In this document: positions 1 to 9,688 of the stretch, in pieces
Position numbering within the stretch: the first letter of the stretch is position 1
How the letters are laid out: every line of letters begins with the position of its first letter
NCBI GenBank assembly: GCA_020631575.1
Contig: JAHDGX010000006.1
Span: 1 to 34,109 of the forward strand
Direction: 5' to 3'
Origin: Candidatus Altimarinota bacterium
GTDB taxonomy: Bacteria; Patescibacteriota; Gracilibacteria; BD1-5; UBA6164
Length of the DNA stretch: 34,109 nt
The notes under the pieces: generated by a model
Seen by the model: the letters and a program-made list of their open reading frames with translations, nothing else
What the model was told of the DNA's origin: nothing
Database searches by the model: none
Position numbers and translations under genes: made by a program

Positions 1-43
1 ATTTTTTCTACTATGCTAGTATATATTATTAATACTTTGTGTT

Positions 44-1009
44 TTGGAGATTCTAACGCTTATATTTGCTTGAATAGTCTTACTGCTTCCACTTATTTTT
101 TGGATGTATATTTTTATAGTATTTGAACATTTAGGGATTACTCGTAGGGATTTTTTCATCTGAATAGTCGCTGGTGTTTTCACCACTCTTCCACTCGTGT
201 ATAGTGAGTTTATATTTTTTTGACCTCTTATTGAAGAAACATTTTTTCAACTTTCATTTATTGGGAACGATTTTTTTGGTTTTATGTTATTTGGAAAGAT
301 TTTTACTTTTTTTGCTGGTATATTTCTTGTGCTTATCTTACTGAGTAAATATATCCTGCGGAAAAATGTTCGGAAGTTTATATACTCCGCAGCCTGGTAT
401 TCTATGATAATACTGCTGAGCTGTATACTGATATATGTGATCTATTTTTGACTCTTTGATGTATGGGGAGATGCTGATCCTGTATACTCATGAAACCTTG
501 TGTTTTCATGACTTTGAGCAATAGCATGATACTATATCGTTGTATCACTTTTAGAAGAGGGAATGAAGTACTTATGAAACGTGCATTTTCTTACTACTAA
601 AAATACTCAGATACACTTTTCTCGAGTTTTAGTCCTCTCTGCAGTCGTTGCACTCTGATTCTCATTTTTTGAGAATATTTTATATACATATATATATTAC
701 TCAAACTCTGGGACAGATTGATTAGTATCACTTGTCTTTTTTCGTTCGCTTTTCACGGTAAGTCTTCATATACTGTGCTCTATGCTGTTGCTGACAGCGT
801 TTTATATGATACTTGTAATGAGGAAGCAATATAAAAAATCATATATTTTATTTTTTCTTTTCTCGAGTATATCTATTGGAGCACATATGCTTTTTGATGT
901 TTCACTGAGTTTTTGATATACTTTTATGGTATTATTTTATCTCTTTGCTCTCTATATACTCCTGGTTTTTATTAGTAGTCCTGATGAATCACATCAGAGT
1001 ACTTCGTAG
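44..1009 (+). CDS. PrsW-family intramembrane metalloprotease
   Basis: Polytopic membrane protein of about 321 residues, read with TGA=Gly. The four PrsW signatures appear in order: LLEEGMKYL (Glu171-Glu172, Lys175), FSFFEN (Glu210-Asn211), the FTVSLH helix (His242) and HMLFD (His281, Asp285). The family consists of membrane-embedded proteases; Bacillus PrsW cleaves an anti-sigma factor, but the substrate here is unknown. An in-frame TAG at 17-19 means the gene starts inside the window. I chose TTG at 44 because it keeps the first membrane helix; the first ATG is at 104. No Shine-Dalgarno is visible. The last 38 bases overlap the 3' end of the opposite-strand gene. Confidence 0.82.
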
Positions 1010-2009
1010 ATATAATTTTCCAATTTTCATCCTTTTTTTGTAGGAGTTCTAATACTCATGAGAAATGCATAAGTCCGTAGGTGATAAAGATTTTTTCATC
1101 CTCTCTTGCTCGAATTTCTTTTACAAGATGGAGATTTCTATCGTCGAGTATAACAGAAAATATATCTTTGTTTGCTACTTTTTCTATGATCGCGTTTCGA
1201 AGATATTCATGCTTAATGATAAAATTCAATATGGACTGGTTTATGTATCTGAGCACAAGAAGTTCACGCTCTCATAATTCAGAGAGTGTATCAAGGACTT
1301 GAGTATTCATATCATAGACTTTAGAGCTTTTTTTTGTATCTTCTTCTCAAGAATTTATTCATTGTGAGTTTATACGTTTGTTATAGATATCCATTACTCT
1401 GTCGAGTGAGAGGTCTATATTATAGTCTAGATTATTTACAAGTCAGATGAACTGATTATTGTCTTGAGCCTCTACTCAATAGAGTTTTGAAAAATTGTCA
1501 TATATGTTTTGATCAAATTGTATTCAAAGTGCTGTATTGAAATCCTTATTATTTTTTTCACTGCCTGGAAGCACTCACTCATAGTAGAGAACATAACCAT
1601 CTTTTTTATTTGATCGTATATCTTTTTCTACTCAATCGTAGAACTCTTGAGAAGCAATATGACTCATTGCTTGAAAAATAATAGTTTGTTTTCAATTCGT
1701 AATTGTATATTGTGGCATTTTTGCAGGAGAGATAAAATTTTGATATACTACAAAACTTCACACTAGAAGAACTAGAAGTGATGAATAAAAGGCTGCCTTA
1801 TAGAGAAATATACTAAAGAATTCTCAAAAACTATAGGCTGTTTTTGATCTGAGCTTCTTCCAAATTCTGTGGAGAATAAATCATATAATACTGTAAGAAA
1901 ATATTGCAAGAGTACTAGAGAGGAGCTGCATGATGCCATATACATATCCAATAAATACTCACAGACATAGAAAGAAGAGATATCATATTATAAGTCTTTT
2001 TGATTGCAT
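972..2009 (-). CDS. membrane-anchored TraB/GumN (TIKI-like) family protein
   Basis: 345 residues, TGA=Gly. The N-terminal 90 or so residues carry hydrophobic segments (GYLFFLCLGVFIGYVYG and SSLLVLLVGSFVV). The rest resembles the TraB/PrgY/GumN superfamily: an early SHIAS segment (His117), then YYEG (Glu144-Gly145), and near the C-terminus a RN-containing helix followed by ITYGLMHFSGVLELL (His315, Gly318). In the family these His and Glu residues form the putative metal site; TIKI members are metalloproteases and PrgY restrains pheromone activity. The assignment rests on motif order, not overall identity. The gene converges on and overlaps the PrsW-like gene, and diverges from the pilus operon. 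ATG at 2009 is the only good start. Confidence 0.6.
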
Positions 2010-2091
2010 GGAAATAGAGGCTAGAAAATAGGTTTTGCGTTTATCATAATTTATATATACTTTTTTAAAAGTAAATCTTAATATTTTAGCT

Positions 2092-2517
2092 ATGTCGTTT
2101 ATTACAAAAATTTCACTTGTGCTTGTTTTATTTGGTTTCAATATATCAAATGCTGGAGCAGCATTTAGTGATTTTATTAACGGGGGAAGTGCTCCAACAG
2201 TACGATATTGTAATACTGATTGAGAATGTGGTCTAGAGGAAGGAACTCAAGTCATAGAGGGGAGTTTAGATGGAATTGTAAGTGATAGATCAGCTTCAGA
2301 GTATATTCAAGATATCATTATCTATCTACTTGGATTTTTATTTCTTATTGCGGTTATATATATTATTTACGCATGATTCCAAATTCTTATTGCAGCTTGA
2401 GATGAAGAGAAACTAAAAAAATCAAAAAATATTATTATTTACGCATTTATTGGTTTGGTGATAATTTTCCTTGCTTGGTCAATAGTGCGCTTTATGTTTA
2501 ATGTAATTGGTGCCTAG
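2092..2517 (+). CDS. small T4SS-pilin-like membrane protein
   Basis: 141 residues. A signal peptide (about 1-24, ending SNAGAA) precedes a short Cys-containing segment and two hydrophobic helices (about 75-97 and 112-135) joined by a charged turn with GDEEKLKKSKN. This layout matches the small pilin-like proteins (VirB2/TrbC type, Pfam T4SS_pilin) that are very common in Patescibacteria, usually beside type IV pilus or secretion genes. It probably sits in the inner membrane. Three glycines are TGA. It starts 82 bp from the divergent TraB-like gene, with only A/T-rich DNA upstream. The true role of this CPR family is not settled. Confidence 0.7.
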
Positions 2518-2541
2518 AATTATTTCATAAATTAATAAAAA

Positions 2542-3069
2542 ATGTCAGCTGTAGATACAAATTTTTACGAAAAAAAGCGAGCACGAAGTTTTTATGTCTC
2601 TCTTGTTCTATTTTTTATAGTTTTAGCTACAACCCTTGGTTTGTATCTTTACACTAAGAATGTTGAAAAAAATAACATAGAAGTACGATCACAAATTTCA
2701 ACACTTACAAGTTCAATCGAAGAAATAGAGAAAGATAAAAATATACAAGTATATAGTATATATAGTAGACATAAAGAGTTATTAGATAGGCTATGAGAAT
2801 GATCTAAAATTCCTTCTATGATTGTACATCTCAAAAAGATATTTGATATACATGAGATAAAGTATAAATGATTTGCATATTCTGATGGGGTAGTACAAAC
2901 GGATTTGTCGCTTGAAACAAATGATAGCTGATATGCTTTTAAGAAATTATGAAAGTTCTTAACAAATTATAGAGCATTGGATGAAAACGCTCTTTTTGAC
3001 ATAGAACAAATCCCAAATTTTACGTGATATGATAGGATGAATTTTAGTGCTCAATTTAAACTTAAATAG
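2542..3069 (+). CDS. PilN-like type IV pilus assembly protein
   Basis: 175 residues. A short cytoplasmic N-terminus (FYEKKRARSF) is followed by one membrane helix (about 18-38), a coiled-coil stretch rich in E/I/S (about 40-80), and a small alpha/beta domain. This is the layout of PilN, which with PilO and PilM aligns the inner-membrane platform of the pilus machine. The sequence is divergent, so the call depends largely on shape and on position: the next genes are PilO-like, PilC and four prepilins. It has several TGA glycines and ends in TAG, 7 bp before the next start. PilM, PilB and PilT are not in this window. Confidence 0.6.
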
Positions 3070-3076
3070 AAAATAC

Positions 3077-3628
3077 ATGGAAAAAAAATATACTCAAAAC
3101 AACTTTATATCGTATGTAATAGTGCTTTTCTCTTTCTTTGTAATAATTTTTTTTACGAAAAGTTTTTATAATACTCTTCAAATAGAACTTGATATGCAAG
3201 AGACGCTCACTCAAGAAAAACTTACGGCAGAAAAAGAACTGACACGGTTGAATGAACTTCAATCAAAACTAAGCGAAGATGAAAGTGAGATCTTGAAAGA
3301 AATCCAAGGTTTTACAGGAGAGTACTCTGATAAAGCGGTGGTCGACTATATTTATTCGTATGCCCAACAAGTTAACCAGGGGGATGATAGAATTATTATA
3401 AGGAAGCTTGATTTGAGTGATACTAGTGAAAGTGATCTTGGATTTTCTAAAGCACAAGTGAATCTATCAGCTGTAATATCATCAGAAGAAACTCTGTTTG
3501 CTTTTATAAATTATCTCATAAGTCCAGAATCAAGTTATAGATTCTACATAACAAATTTTCAATATGACTTAGGAGAAGAAACTCCTACAATAAATGTTTC
3601 TATCCCTCTCACGCTTTACTATAAATAG
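3077..3628 (+). CDS. PilO-like type IV pilus assembly protein
   Basis: 183 residues with one N-terminal membrane helix (about 11-31: VIVLFSFFVIIFF), a coiled coil (about 35-75) and a C-terminal alpha/beta domain ending NVSIPLTLYYK. PilO pairs with PilN through such coiled coils and ferredoxin-like domains. None of its few glycines uses TGA, so it is one of the few genes here that also reads intact in the standard code. An in-frame GTG at 3047 overlaps the upstream gene; ATG 3077, 7 bp after that gene's stop, is preferred. The stop TAG is one base from the pilC start, so translation is probably coupled. Confidence 0.6.
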   Translation: MEKKYTQNNFISYVIVLFSFFVIIFFTKSFYNTLQIELDMQETLTQEKLTAEKELTRLNELQSKLSEDESEILKEIQGFTGEYSDKAVVDYIYSYAQQVNQGDDRIIIRKLDLSDTSESDLGFSKAQVNLSAVISSEETLFAFINYLISPESSYRFYITNFQYDLGEETPTINVSIPLTLYYK

Positions 3629-3629
3629 T

Positions 3630-4706
3630 ATGAAAAATATAAATTTACCAATCTTCCAAAAGGTTTCTCTTATAGAAAAATTTAACTTCTACGAGTATTT
3701 ATCTGTCATGCTTGATGGTGGGGTAACTATTTCTGAGACTCTTGATTCTGTACAAACTAAAATTAGAAATCCATTTTTTAAAGAAAAAATACGTGAGATA
3801 CAAACCTATGTTTCTTCATGAGATTCTTTTAGTAAGTCTATGAAAAAAGTACCTCAGATCTTTACAAGTGGAGAAGTATCAATTATAGAATCATGAGAAA
3901 CTACTTGAAAACTCTCTTCTTCTCTTGCAAACCTATCTGAAAATCTAAGAAAGAGCCACGACTTAAGATCAAAGATCAAGGCAGCACTGACTTACCCAAC
4001 TATCATTTTTCTCTTTCTGATCCTAGCTATAGTTATAGTCCTGACATACGTTATACCAGCTGTAAGTGAGTTATTCGAGACCTCAGAAGTAGCTTTACCT
4101 GCTGCAACAGTTGCGCTGATTGCAACATCAAACTTTGTGATATATAATTGGGCACTTCTTATTTTATTTATAGCTACTGCCTTGGTACTATTTTACGGGT
4201 ATAAAAATACTGAAAAATGAAGAGCTAATTTAGATTTTTTTCTTCTTTCACTTCCACTAGTAGGAAAAGTATATAAGAATTATCTTCTTGCTTCACTCTC
4301 AACAAATCTGGGGAGCCTTATAGCTTCGGGAGTACCTGTTGTGAAATCTCTTACTTTGAGTGCTAAGTCTCTTGATAACGTTGTGTATGAAACGCATCTT
4401 ATGGAGGTAATGCAAAAAGTATCTTGAGGACAAAAAATAGTTGATTCTATGGCTGAAGTAGATCCAAATCACCATGTTTTCCCACTTGATTTTCTTCAGA
4501 TGCTTTCTGTATGAGAAAAAACAGCTTCACTTGATAGTGTTACGGAAAAACTCACAGCTCAATACACAAGAGAGGTAAATTACTCGCTTGCGAATCTTAC
4601 AAAATGGATAGAGCCAATTGCTATTTTGATTGCTGGAGTTTTCGTACTATGGTTTGCGTTTGCTATATTTGGAGCAATCTTAAAAGTGACTCAAACTGTA
4701 TCTTAA
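3630..4706 (+). CDS. pilC: type IV pilus inner-membrane platform protein PilC (GspF family)
   Basis: 358 residues, close to the family size. Two T2SF/GspF repeats are visible: the first with MLDGGVTISETL (about 28-39) and VSIIESGETTGKL, the second with GSLIASGVPVVKSL and LQMLSVGEKTASL. Each is followed by long membrane helices (about 125-150, 175-195 and 325-350). PilC anchors the assembly ATPase on the inner membrane and passes pilin subunits into the fibre. Several conserved glycines (SGET, SVGEK) are encoded by TGA. The start lies one base after the previous stop and the prepilin gene begins one base after this stop. Confidence 0.92.
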
Positions 4707-4707
4707 T

Positions 4708-5238
4708 ATGAAGAAAACACTCTGACATATAGGGGCTTTTACACTTATAGAACTTATGATTGTTATGACTATAATTGGTATTATTTCACTTGCCACTTAT
4801 ATGCCATATGCGCACCATCAAAAAAAAGTACTAGTAAAACAGTGAGCAAAGCAGTTAAGTCAATCAATAGCTGAATCAAGAAATCTTGCTATTCACTGAC
4901 TTGATACGGGGTCATGAAATGTATATGTTTGAATATATTTTGCATCAGGAGCAACGCAACTTGACTACTACGCTTCGACTAATAATCTCGACATATTAAG
5001 TCTACCAAGCAATCCATATAAAGTAAAGAAGTTGCCTGTCTGAGTTCAAGTAGATTCTATTGCGGGAAGCTCTGATGCGGTACTTATGAGTTTTGCACCT
5101 ATTACGGGCTCATGATACATATCTTTATGAAGCGCTTGAGATGAAATAGATATACAAATTTCATATAAATGAGCAAATTCTCCAGTATTGCAGAAAAATA
5201 TACGTTATTATAGAAAGTCTAATATCTCTGATTACTAA
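4708..5238 (+). CDS. minor prepilin (GspH/FimT-like)
   Basis: 176 residues. It begins with a type III (prepilin peptidase) signal, MKKTLGHIGA followed by FTLIELMIVMTIIGIISL, with the invariant Glu at +5 of the mature protein. The globular part contains the segment QSIAESRNLAIHG, typical of GspH/FimT pseudopilins. Such proteins prime or cap the pilus. More than ten glycines are TGA. It is tightly packed: TAA of pilC, one base, ATG; it ends four bases before the next prepilin. The prepilin peptidase that should process it is at 28583-29743. Confidence 0.85.
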
Positions 5239-5242
5239 TATT

Positions 5243-5836
5243 ATGAAATATAGTAGTTCTACATCATCTGGATTTTCTATTATAGAAGTACTTATTGGTA
5301 TATTTGTTTTTTCGTTGTGACTCGTAGCTGTTTTTGCCTTACTAACATCAGCTCTCAGTGTAAATGATACAAACAAAAATTCTATCATAGCTTCAAATCT
5401 TGCGAGGGAACAAATTGAACTCTATCGAAATATTAGGGATAATAATTATAAAAAACTTAAACTCTGGAATTTAAAGAATCCTGATGGAGTAGATTATTCA
5501 ACTTGAAGTTTATTTCAACCAGGGGAATACTATACTCTTGAAAATAATTATAATAATTGAGTTATACAGGTAGAAAGTATTTCAGATCCTCAAAGTGCTG
5601 GTGCTGGAGTTGTATTTAGTGATACAAATATAGGTTATGGTAGGTTGTGTCTTGATTCAGATAAGAGGTATATGTACTGTACAGGATGATGAGAAAAGCA
5701 GAAATTCGCAAGATATATCTATATTACGGAACTATCTTCATGATCATACCAAGTAACATCTAAAGTTATATGGTACAAGAGATGATATCATGAGTATGAT
5801 ATACAAACTATAGTTACTGATTGGAGAAGAATTTAA
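5243..5836 (+). CDS. minor prepilin (PilV/GspI-like)
   Basis: 197 residues. The type III signal STSSG followed by FSIIEVLIGIFVFSLGLVAV is characteristic of PilV/GspI-type minor pilins. It is followed by a helix (SNLAREQIELYRNIRDNNY) that extends the pilin stem, then a beta-rich domain with two Cys (LCLDSDKRYMYC) that may form a disulfide. Two adjacent TGA codons encode a glycine pair after that segment. Third minor-pilin position in an operon running 2092-7239. No Shine-Dalgarno before the ATG, only TAATATT. Confidence 0.8.
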
Positions 5837-5838
5837 TT

Positions 5839-6459
5839 ATGAAATACACCACTAATAATACATCACCTGCATTTACTCTCATAGAGCTTATTGTAGCTAT
5901 AACAATTTTTGGAGTTATTATGATCTCTGTTATGAGTGTGTTTTTGTTTGCTTCTCAAATGTCTGCGAGGGTAGAGGTGCAACGTATTATGCAAGAAAAT
6001 ATAAAAAACGTAGTGGAAGATATAGCTGAGTGAGTAAGGAAAAGTGGTCTTTCTTGAGTCCTCCCTGACGGGGGAATTGATGCTTGTTCATGATCTTGAG
6101 CATGACTGGTTGGAACAAAGCTCTGTCTCAATAACGGAACTCAATATTCGATTTGATATATAGATAGCTGAATTGGTAGTTGGGTTCGCTCCACTGACAT
6201 AAATGGAGACTGTTGAGATATTAAGTCTAGTTGTCATGTTCTTAAAAAAGACACTGCATGATGATATTATCCTTTATCTAATAGTTTTATTCATTTTGAA
6301 GACATATCTTTTGTTATAGTCAATAGTGAAGTTCCTAAGCTTCTCTTAAATATTACAGTACGTCCTTCGTCTTATAAATCCCTTCCTTCAGCTATAGTAA
6401 AAAACAATAAAGTACACATACAGACAACTTTTTCAGAAAGATTAATAAAAACTTACTAG
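5839..6459 (+). CDS. minor prepilin (PilW/GspJ-like)
   Basis: 206 residues. The type III signal TSPA/FTLIELIVAITIFGVIM starts at about residue 12; the pilin helix continues through SARVEVQRIMQENIKNVVEDIAEG, a segment common in PilW/GspJ proteins. The globular domain has four Cys and a Gly/Ser-rich loop in which most glycines are TGA. An in-frame TTG at 5821 lies inside the upstream gene, so ATG 5839, two bases after the previous TAA, is preferred. Ends in TAG, three bases before the next gene. Confidence 0.8.
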
Positions 6460-6462
6460 ACT

Positions 6463-7239
6463 ATGATTCATACGAATACCACATCACTCCAAGGATATTC
6501 TATTATTGCAGCTGTACTTATGATAGGATTTTTATTGGTTCTAACCACAAGTACACTCAATCTTGTTTTGCAAGAGATGCAGGATTGAAGGGGGAGACAG
6601 GATTATATGAAGGCATTCGCGTGAGCAGAAGGAGCCATGGAGTTATGATTACTTGATATTAAAACAAAATGATATGGCTATGATGATGATACTTATATAG
6701 ATATTGATACTTTTACAGGAAGTATTAAATCACCTCTATTAAGCTATGAGTTTGATAGTAATAGAAATGCATATACTGGTAGCATAGACGCATATGGACT
6801 TGATATTATACCTCTTTTTTCTATTGATAGTTCAGGAGCTATAAATTCTATTCAAGATATCCAGGTAAATATTACTTCGACTCAATTACCGGTTTGGAAT
6901 ATTATAACAGAGACAGCATGATTTTCATGAAAATGATGATTGTCTTATAACGATATAGTGTGAGAGAAGCGTTACGACGAAACTAGCTGAGACTTAGTTT
7001 ACGATACGAGTAGTAGTATCTCATCACTCTTATCTGGAGAAGATTATTTAATACTTCAGAATCTGAGTTGAGACACTATCACATATGAAATACTTGGAAG
7101 TGGATGAGGATTTACTCTGCCAAGAGCAAGCATATCTTCAAGCGCAACTATCTGAAAATATACTCAAAACCTCCAAACGCAGGTAGATAACACAGAATTT
7201 TTATGAATTTTGAAATATTCAATATTTTGATGAAATTAG
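6463..7239 (+). CDS. minor pilin / pilus assembly protein (PilX/GspK-like)
   Basis: 258 residues. The signal is less canonical than its neighbours: LQG/YSIIAAVLMIGFLLVL, lacking Glu at +5, as in PilX/GspK tip pilins. Next comes a helix containing DYMKAFAGAEGAMELGLLD, close to the PilX pattern of an Ala/Glu/Gly-rich helix. The rest is a beta-rich Ser/Thr/Gly domain. Glycine pairs and runs are often TGA-TGA. The protein ends Phe-Gly-Gly-Asn with both glycines TGA before TAG. It is the last gene of the pilus operon; no clear terminator follows before the HU promoter. Confidence 0.7.
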
Positions 7240-7311
7240 CTATTTTGAGCCATTAGATATATTTAAGTTTTTCTCTAAATGGCTTTGCTTAGCAAAAAAA
7301 TAAAAAAAAAC

Positions 7312-7339
7312 TTGTAAAAGACTTTTATAGTGCTAAAAT
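7312..7339 (+). promoter_or_regulatory. promoter of the HU gene
   Basis: TTGTAA at 7312-7317 and TAAAAT at 7334-7339, separated by 16 bp, with the ATG 36 bp further on. A fair sigma-70 match in an otherwise A/T-rich gap of 136 bp. Confidence 0.6.
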
Positions 7340-7375
7340 CTTAATGTTTATTTTATCTAATTAATCTTTTTGATT

Positions 7376-7648
7376 ATGAAAAAACAAGATTTTATTAAAG
7401 CTGTTGCATCTTCTGCTGGACTTTCACAAGATGCTGTAGCAAAAGTACTTGGTGGTATGATTGATACTATCACTGCTGAACTTTCTAGAGGAGGTGAGGT
7501 AAATATTACTGGTTTTGGTGCCTTTAAAGTTGCTCAAAGAGCTGCTAGAAATGGTGTAAACCCAAGAACAAGACAAGCAATTAAAATTCCTGCTATGAAA
7601 TCTCCTGTTTTCAGAGCTGGTAAAACATTTAAAGAAGCTGTAAGATAA
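7376..7648 (+). CDS. hup: HU-family DNA-binding protein
   Basis: 90 residues, the normal HU length. Starts MKKQDFIKAVASSAGLSQ, has the dimer core GGEVNITGFGAFKVA and the DNA-binding arm with RNGVNPRTRQAIKIPA, ending VFRAGKTFKEAVR. HU binds DNA with little sequence preference and compacts or bends it. The gene stands alone between its own promoter and a strong terminator. It contains no TGA: every glycine is GGT or GGA, unlike the neighbouring genes, which fits high expression. A TTG two codons upstream (7370) is possible, but ATG 7376 matches the family start. Confidence 0.97.
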   Translation: MKKQDFIKAVASSAGLSQDAVAKVLGGMIDTITAELSRGGEVNITGFGAFKVAQRAARNGVNPRTRQAIKIPAMKSPVFRAGKTFKEAVR

Positions 7649-7670
7649 TTTTACAATAACTTTCTAAAAA

Positions 7671-7696
7671 GTACCCCATATTTGGGGTGCTTTTTT
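7671..7696 (+). terminator. intrinsic terminator after HU
   Basis: Hairpin GTACCCC / GGGGTGC (7671-7677 with 7684-7690, one G-T pair) around the loop ATATTT, followed directly by six T. A textbook Rho-independent terminator, 22 bp after the HU stop. Confidence 0.93.
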
Positions 7697-7723
7697 GATT
7701 TTTTATATTTTTCATGTTATACT
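7695..7723 (+). promoter_or_regulatory. promoter of the RsbW-like gene
   Basis: TTGATT at 7695-7700 (beginning within the terminator T-run) and TATACT at 7718-7723, with a 17 bp spacer; the ATG is 28 bp downstream. Confidence 0.5.
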
Positions 7724-7751
7724 TTTTGTAGTTTACTATCTAAGTAGCGAC

Positions 7752-8291
7752 ATGCATACTTATTCTCTTGATGATTTTTGAGATATAAACACGCGAGAGG
7801 GGCTTATTACCACTCTTTGTCAGAGTGATAGTATTAATGTGAGTATCCTCTATACATCTGATTTTAGATCTGCGAAGATTCTCAGAGAAGTAGTAGATAG
7901 TATTTGTAAATGATATGGGGTAAATCCTAAGTGGAGAACGAGGCTAGTACTGATTATTGACGAGCTTAATAATAATGCCATTGAATACGGGAGTAAAAAG
8001 TGAGAAGCTAATATATTCAATCTTATCTTAGATTCAAAATCTAAGGAAGGGCTTTATATAGAAGCAAGTGTTACTGATACCGGTAATGGCCCACATGCAA
8101 AAAAAGCATGAGATATGGAAGAATTACGTAACAAACATGCGGAAAAAGATTTTACCAAGCATACTTCAATTAGAGGAAGAGGTTTGTTTCTTATTATTAC
8201 TCAACTAGTTGATAAGCTTTATTTCAAGGATGATAAAGATAAAGGACTTATTGTATGAGTTCAGAAACATCTTCCTGCAGTTGCTGAATAA
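7752..8291 (+). CDS. RsbW/SpoIIAB-like ATP-binding (HATPase_c) regulator
   Basis: 179 residues containing a single GHKL ATPase domain. The N box is LVLIIDELNNNAIEYG (Asp70-Glu71, Asn73-75), the G1 box is VTDTGNGP and the G2 box is SIRGRGLFLI. There is no dimerisation or receiver domain, so it resembles stand-alone anti-sigma-factor kinases (RsbW, SpoIIAB) rather than a sensor kinase. The partner is not visible in the window, although the primary sigma factor gene lies at its far end. Ends in tandem stops TAA-TAG. Its last 44 bases overlap the FtsQ-like gene on the other strand. Confidence 0.8.
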
Positions 8292-9216
8292 TAGATTCTC
8301 AATATATTTCTCTTAGGTTATATTTACAATCAAATTCAGATTCATAAGAGCAAGTAAATACTTTACCATTTATACGCATATCAATATATACGTATTTTTT
8401 TTCACCAATTTTTCCCCTTTCTTTTTCAAGAATAGCTATTTTATTTACTTGATTTTCAATGTTGTCATCAAGGCTAAAGATATAAATTACTCAACCTGAT
8501 AGTATAAGAATCTCTCTTTCAGTGACTTGATATGATATCTTGTCTCAAGAAAAACCAAATATGTTTTTCGTAGCATAACTAAGTAAACTTGAGATTTGTA
8601 TAAGATCTCTAACAGGAAGATTCTTTGAGAAATCTACATAGTTCGTAAGAGGTACAGAAGTATGTATTGTTGGAATATCATTGCTGGGGATGGAATCTTT
8701 ATCTATTACGCTTCCATTTGAAAGTATAATATGTTTGCTTGTTTGAAGAAGAGGGGTATAAGAGCCAAGATTAATATTAAGAGTATTGGGGATGTTGGTA
8801 GAAATTTTAATAGAAGAAATAGAGCTTTGAGCTCTTTGCAAACGAGCAGCAATGTCTTTTGAGTCAATTAAAAATATGTTTTTTCCTCTCAGGTAATCTA
8901 TACTTCCATAAGCTCTATCTATATTTATTATTGGATCTTCACGAAAGATATTAATTTTTTTAACATGAAAATAACTACTTCAAAAAATCCAAAATACTCA
9001 AGCAAATATGATTATAAGACTTACAATTCATATATACAATTTTTTATTTTGGAGCTTCCACAAGTTTCAAATGTAGGGAATTACTATCTGTTTTTTTCTT
9101 CTTTGAAACTTACTTTTTTGATCATGTCAGAAAAAATTGTGTTTTTTCTTATACACTGTCCTTCTCTTCTTGGTAATCTTTCAGTTTCTAAGGCTAGATA
9201 ATATTTTTTGAAACAT
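8248..9216 (-). CDS. ftsQ: FtsQ-like cell division protein (POTRA domain)
   Basis: 322 residues. A long Lys/Arg-rich cytoplasmic N-terminus (about 1-57) is followed by one membrane helix (about 59-80: LYIGIVSLIIIFAGVFWIFG). A POTRA domain then starts at YFHVKKINIF, continues through YLRGKNIFLIDSKDIAARL, and is followed by the FtsQ beta domain (CSYESEFDCKYN near the end). FtsQ bridges early and late divisome proteins at the septum. Patescibacterial FtsQ is poorly conserved, so the call rests on architecture. The gene follows rbfA with a five-base gap. After a TGA glycine at 8299-8301 its last 16 residues run into the opposite gene; see findings. Confidence 0.65.
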
Positions 9217-9221
9217 AAATC

Positions 9222-9560
9222 TTAAATATCAAGTTGCTTAATAGTATCGTATATATGAGAGGCATTTTCTCAACTAGAGTCATAACGAAAACGTATCTTT
9301 GGAACTTTAATAAAAGCAATTTTTTTTCCAAGCATCCTGTGTATAGGATGTGCATGGTCGGAAAGAGATTTCGTTAGTTCATCATGATTGAGTAAACAGC
9401 TTACATGTATATCAATATATGAAGAGTCATTACTTATTTCAACTTTAGTCACGGTTATAATTCCGTGAGATACTGTAAGCTCTTGAAGCTCATTTATGAT
9501 AAACTCGCTAATGAGCTTTTGGCTTATAGACTCGGCTTTAGAGCGTCTTTCTTGTTTCAT
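9222..9560 (-). CDS. rbfA: ribosome-binding factor A
   Basis: 112 residues, the usual size. It begins MKQERRSKAESISQKL, has the KH-like core VTVTKVEISNDSSYIDIHVS, and ends with the family pattern IKVPKIRFRYDSS-G-ENASHIYDTI, where the glycine is TGA. RbfA binds the 30S precursor and helps mature 16S rRNA. It is divergent from rpsU, so two ribosome-related genes share one control region. Confidence 0.9.
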
Positions 9561-9614
9561 TTGTGCGTAGAAAATATAATAGAGAATATACGAGAGTATA
9601 CTACGCGCATTTTA

Positions 9615-9645
9615 TTGTTTGACAAACAAAAAAAAAAGATATAAT
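9615..9645 (+). promoter_or_regulatory. rpsU promoter overlapping a palindrome
   Basis: TTGACA at 9619-9624 and TATAAT at 9640-9645, both perfect consensus with a short 15 bp spacer. The -35 box sits inside the perfect palindrome TTGTTTG-A-CAAACAA (9615-9629). On the minus strand the same palindrome gives TTGTCA, a candidate -35 box for rbfA. Confidence 0.8.
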
Positions 9646-9673
9646 CACTGCACTTTACACAATTACACCAAAT

Positions 9674-9681
9674 AAAGGAGG
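9674..9681 (+). promoter_or_regulatory. strong Shine-Dalgarno of rpsU
   Basis: AAAGGAGG, seven bases before the rpsU ATG. It is the only strong Shine-Dalgarno I found before any gene in the window; other starts follow plain A/T-rich sequence. Confidence 0.9.
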
Positions 9682-9688
9682 TAGAAAT

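Noticed and set aside
13-110. ATG at 13 as the start of the first gene
   Set aside because: It is in a different frame from the PrsW motifs and gives no family-like sequence.
3047-3076. Upstream GTG start for the PilO-like gene
   Set aside because: It would overlap the PilN-like gene and add ten non-family residues; ATG 3077 fits the spacing of the operon.
7248-7284. Hairpin AGCCATT ... AATGGCT after the pilus operon
   Set aside because: The loop is 23 bases and it is followed by an A-run rather than a T-run, so it is a poor terminator; possible only as a weak structure.
8965-9201. 78-codon plus-strand frame
   Set aside because: It is antisense to the N-terminus of the FtsQ-like gene and has no start signal or family features.
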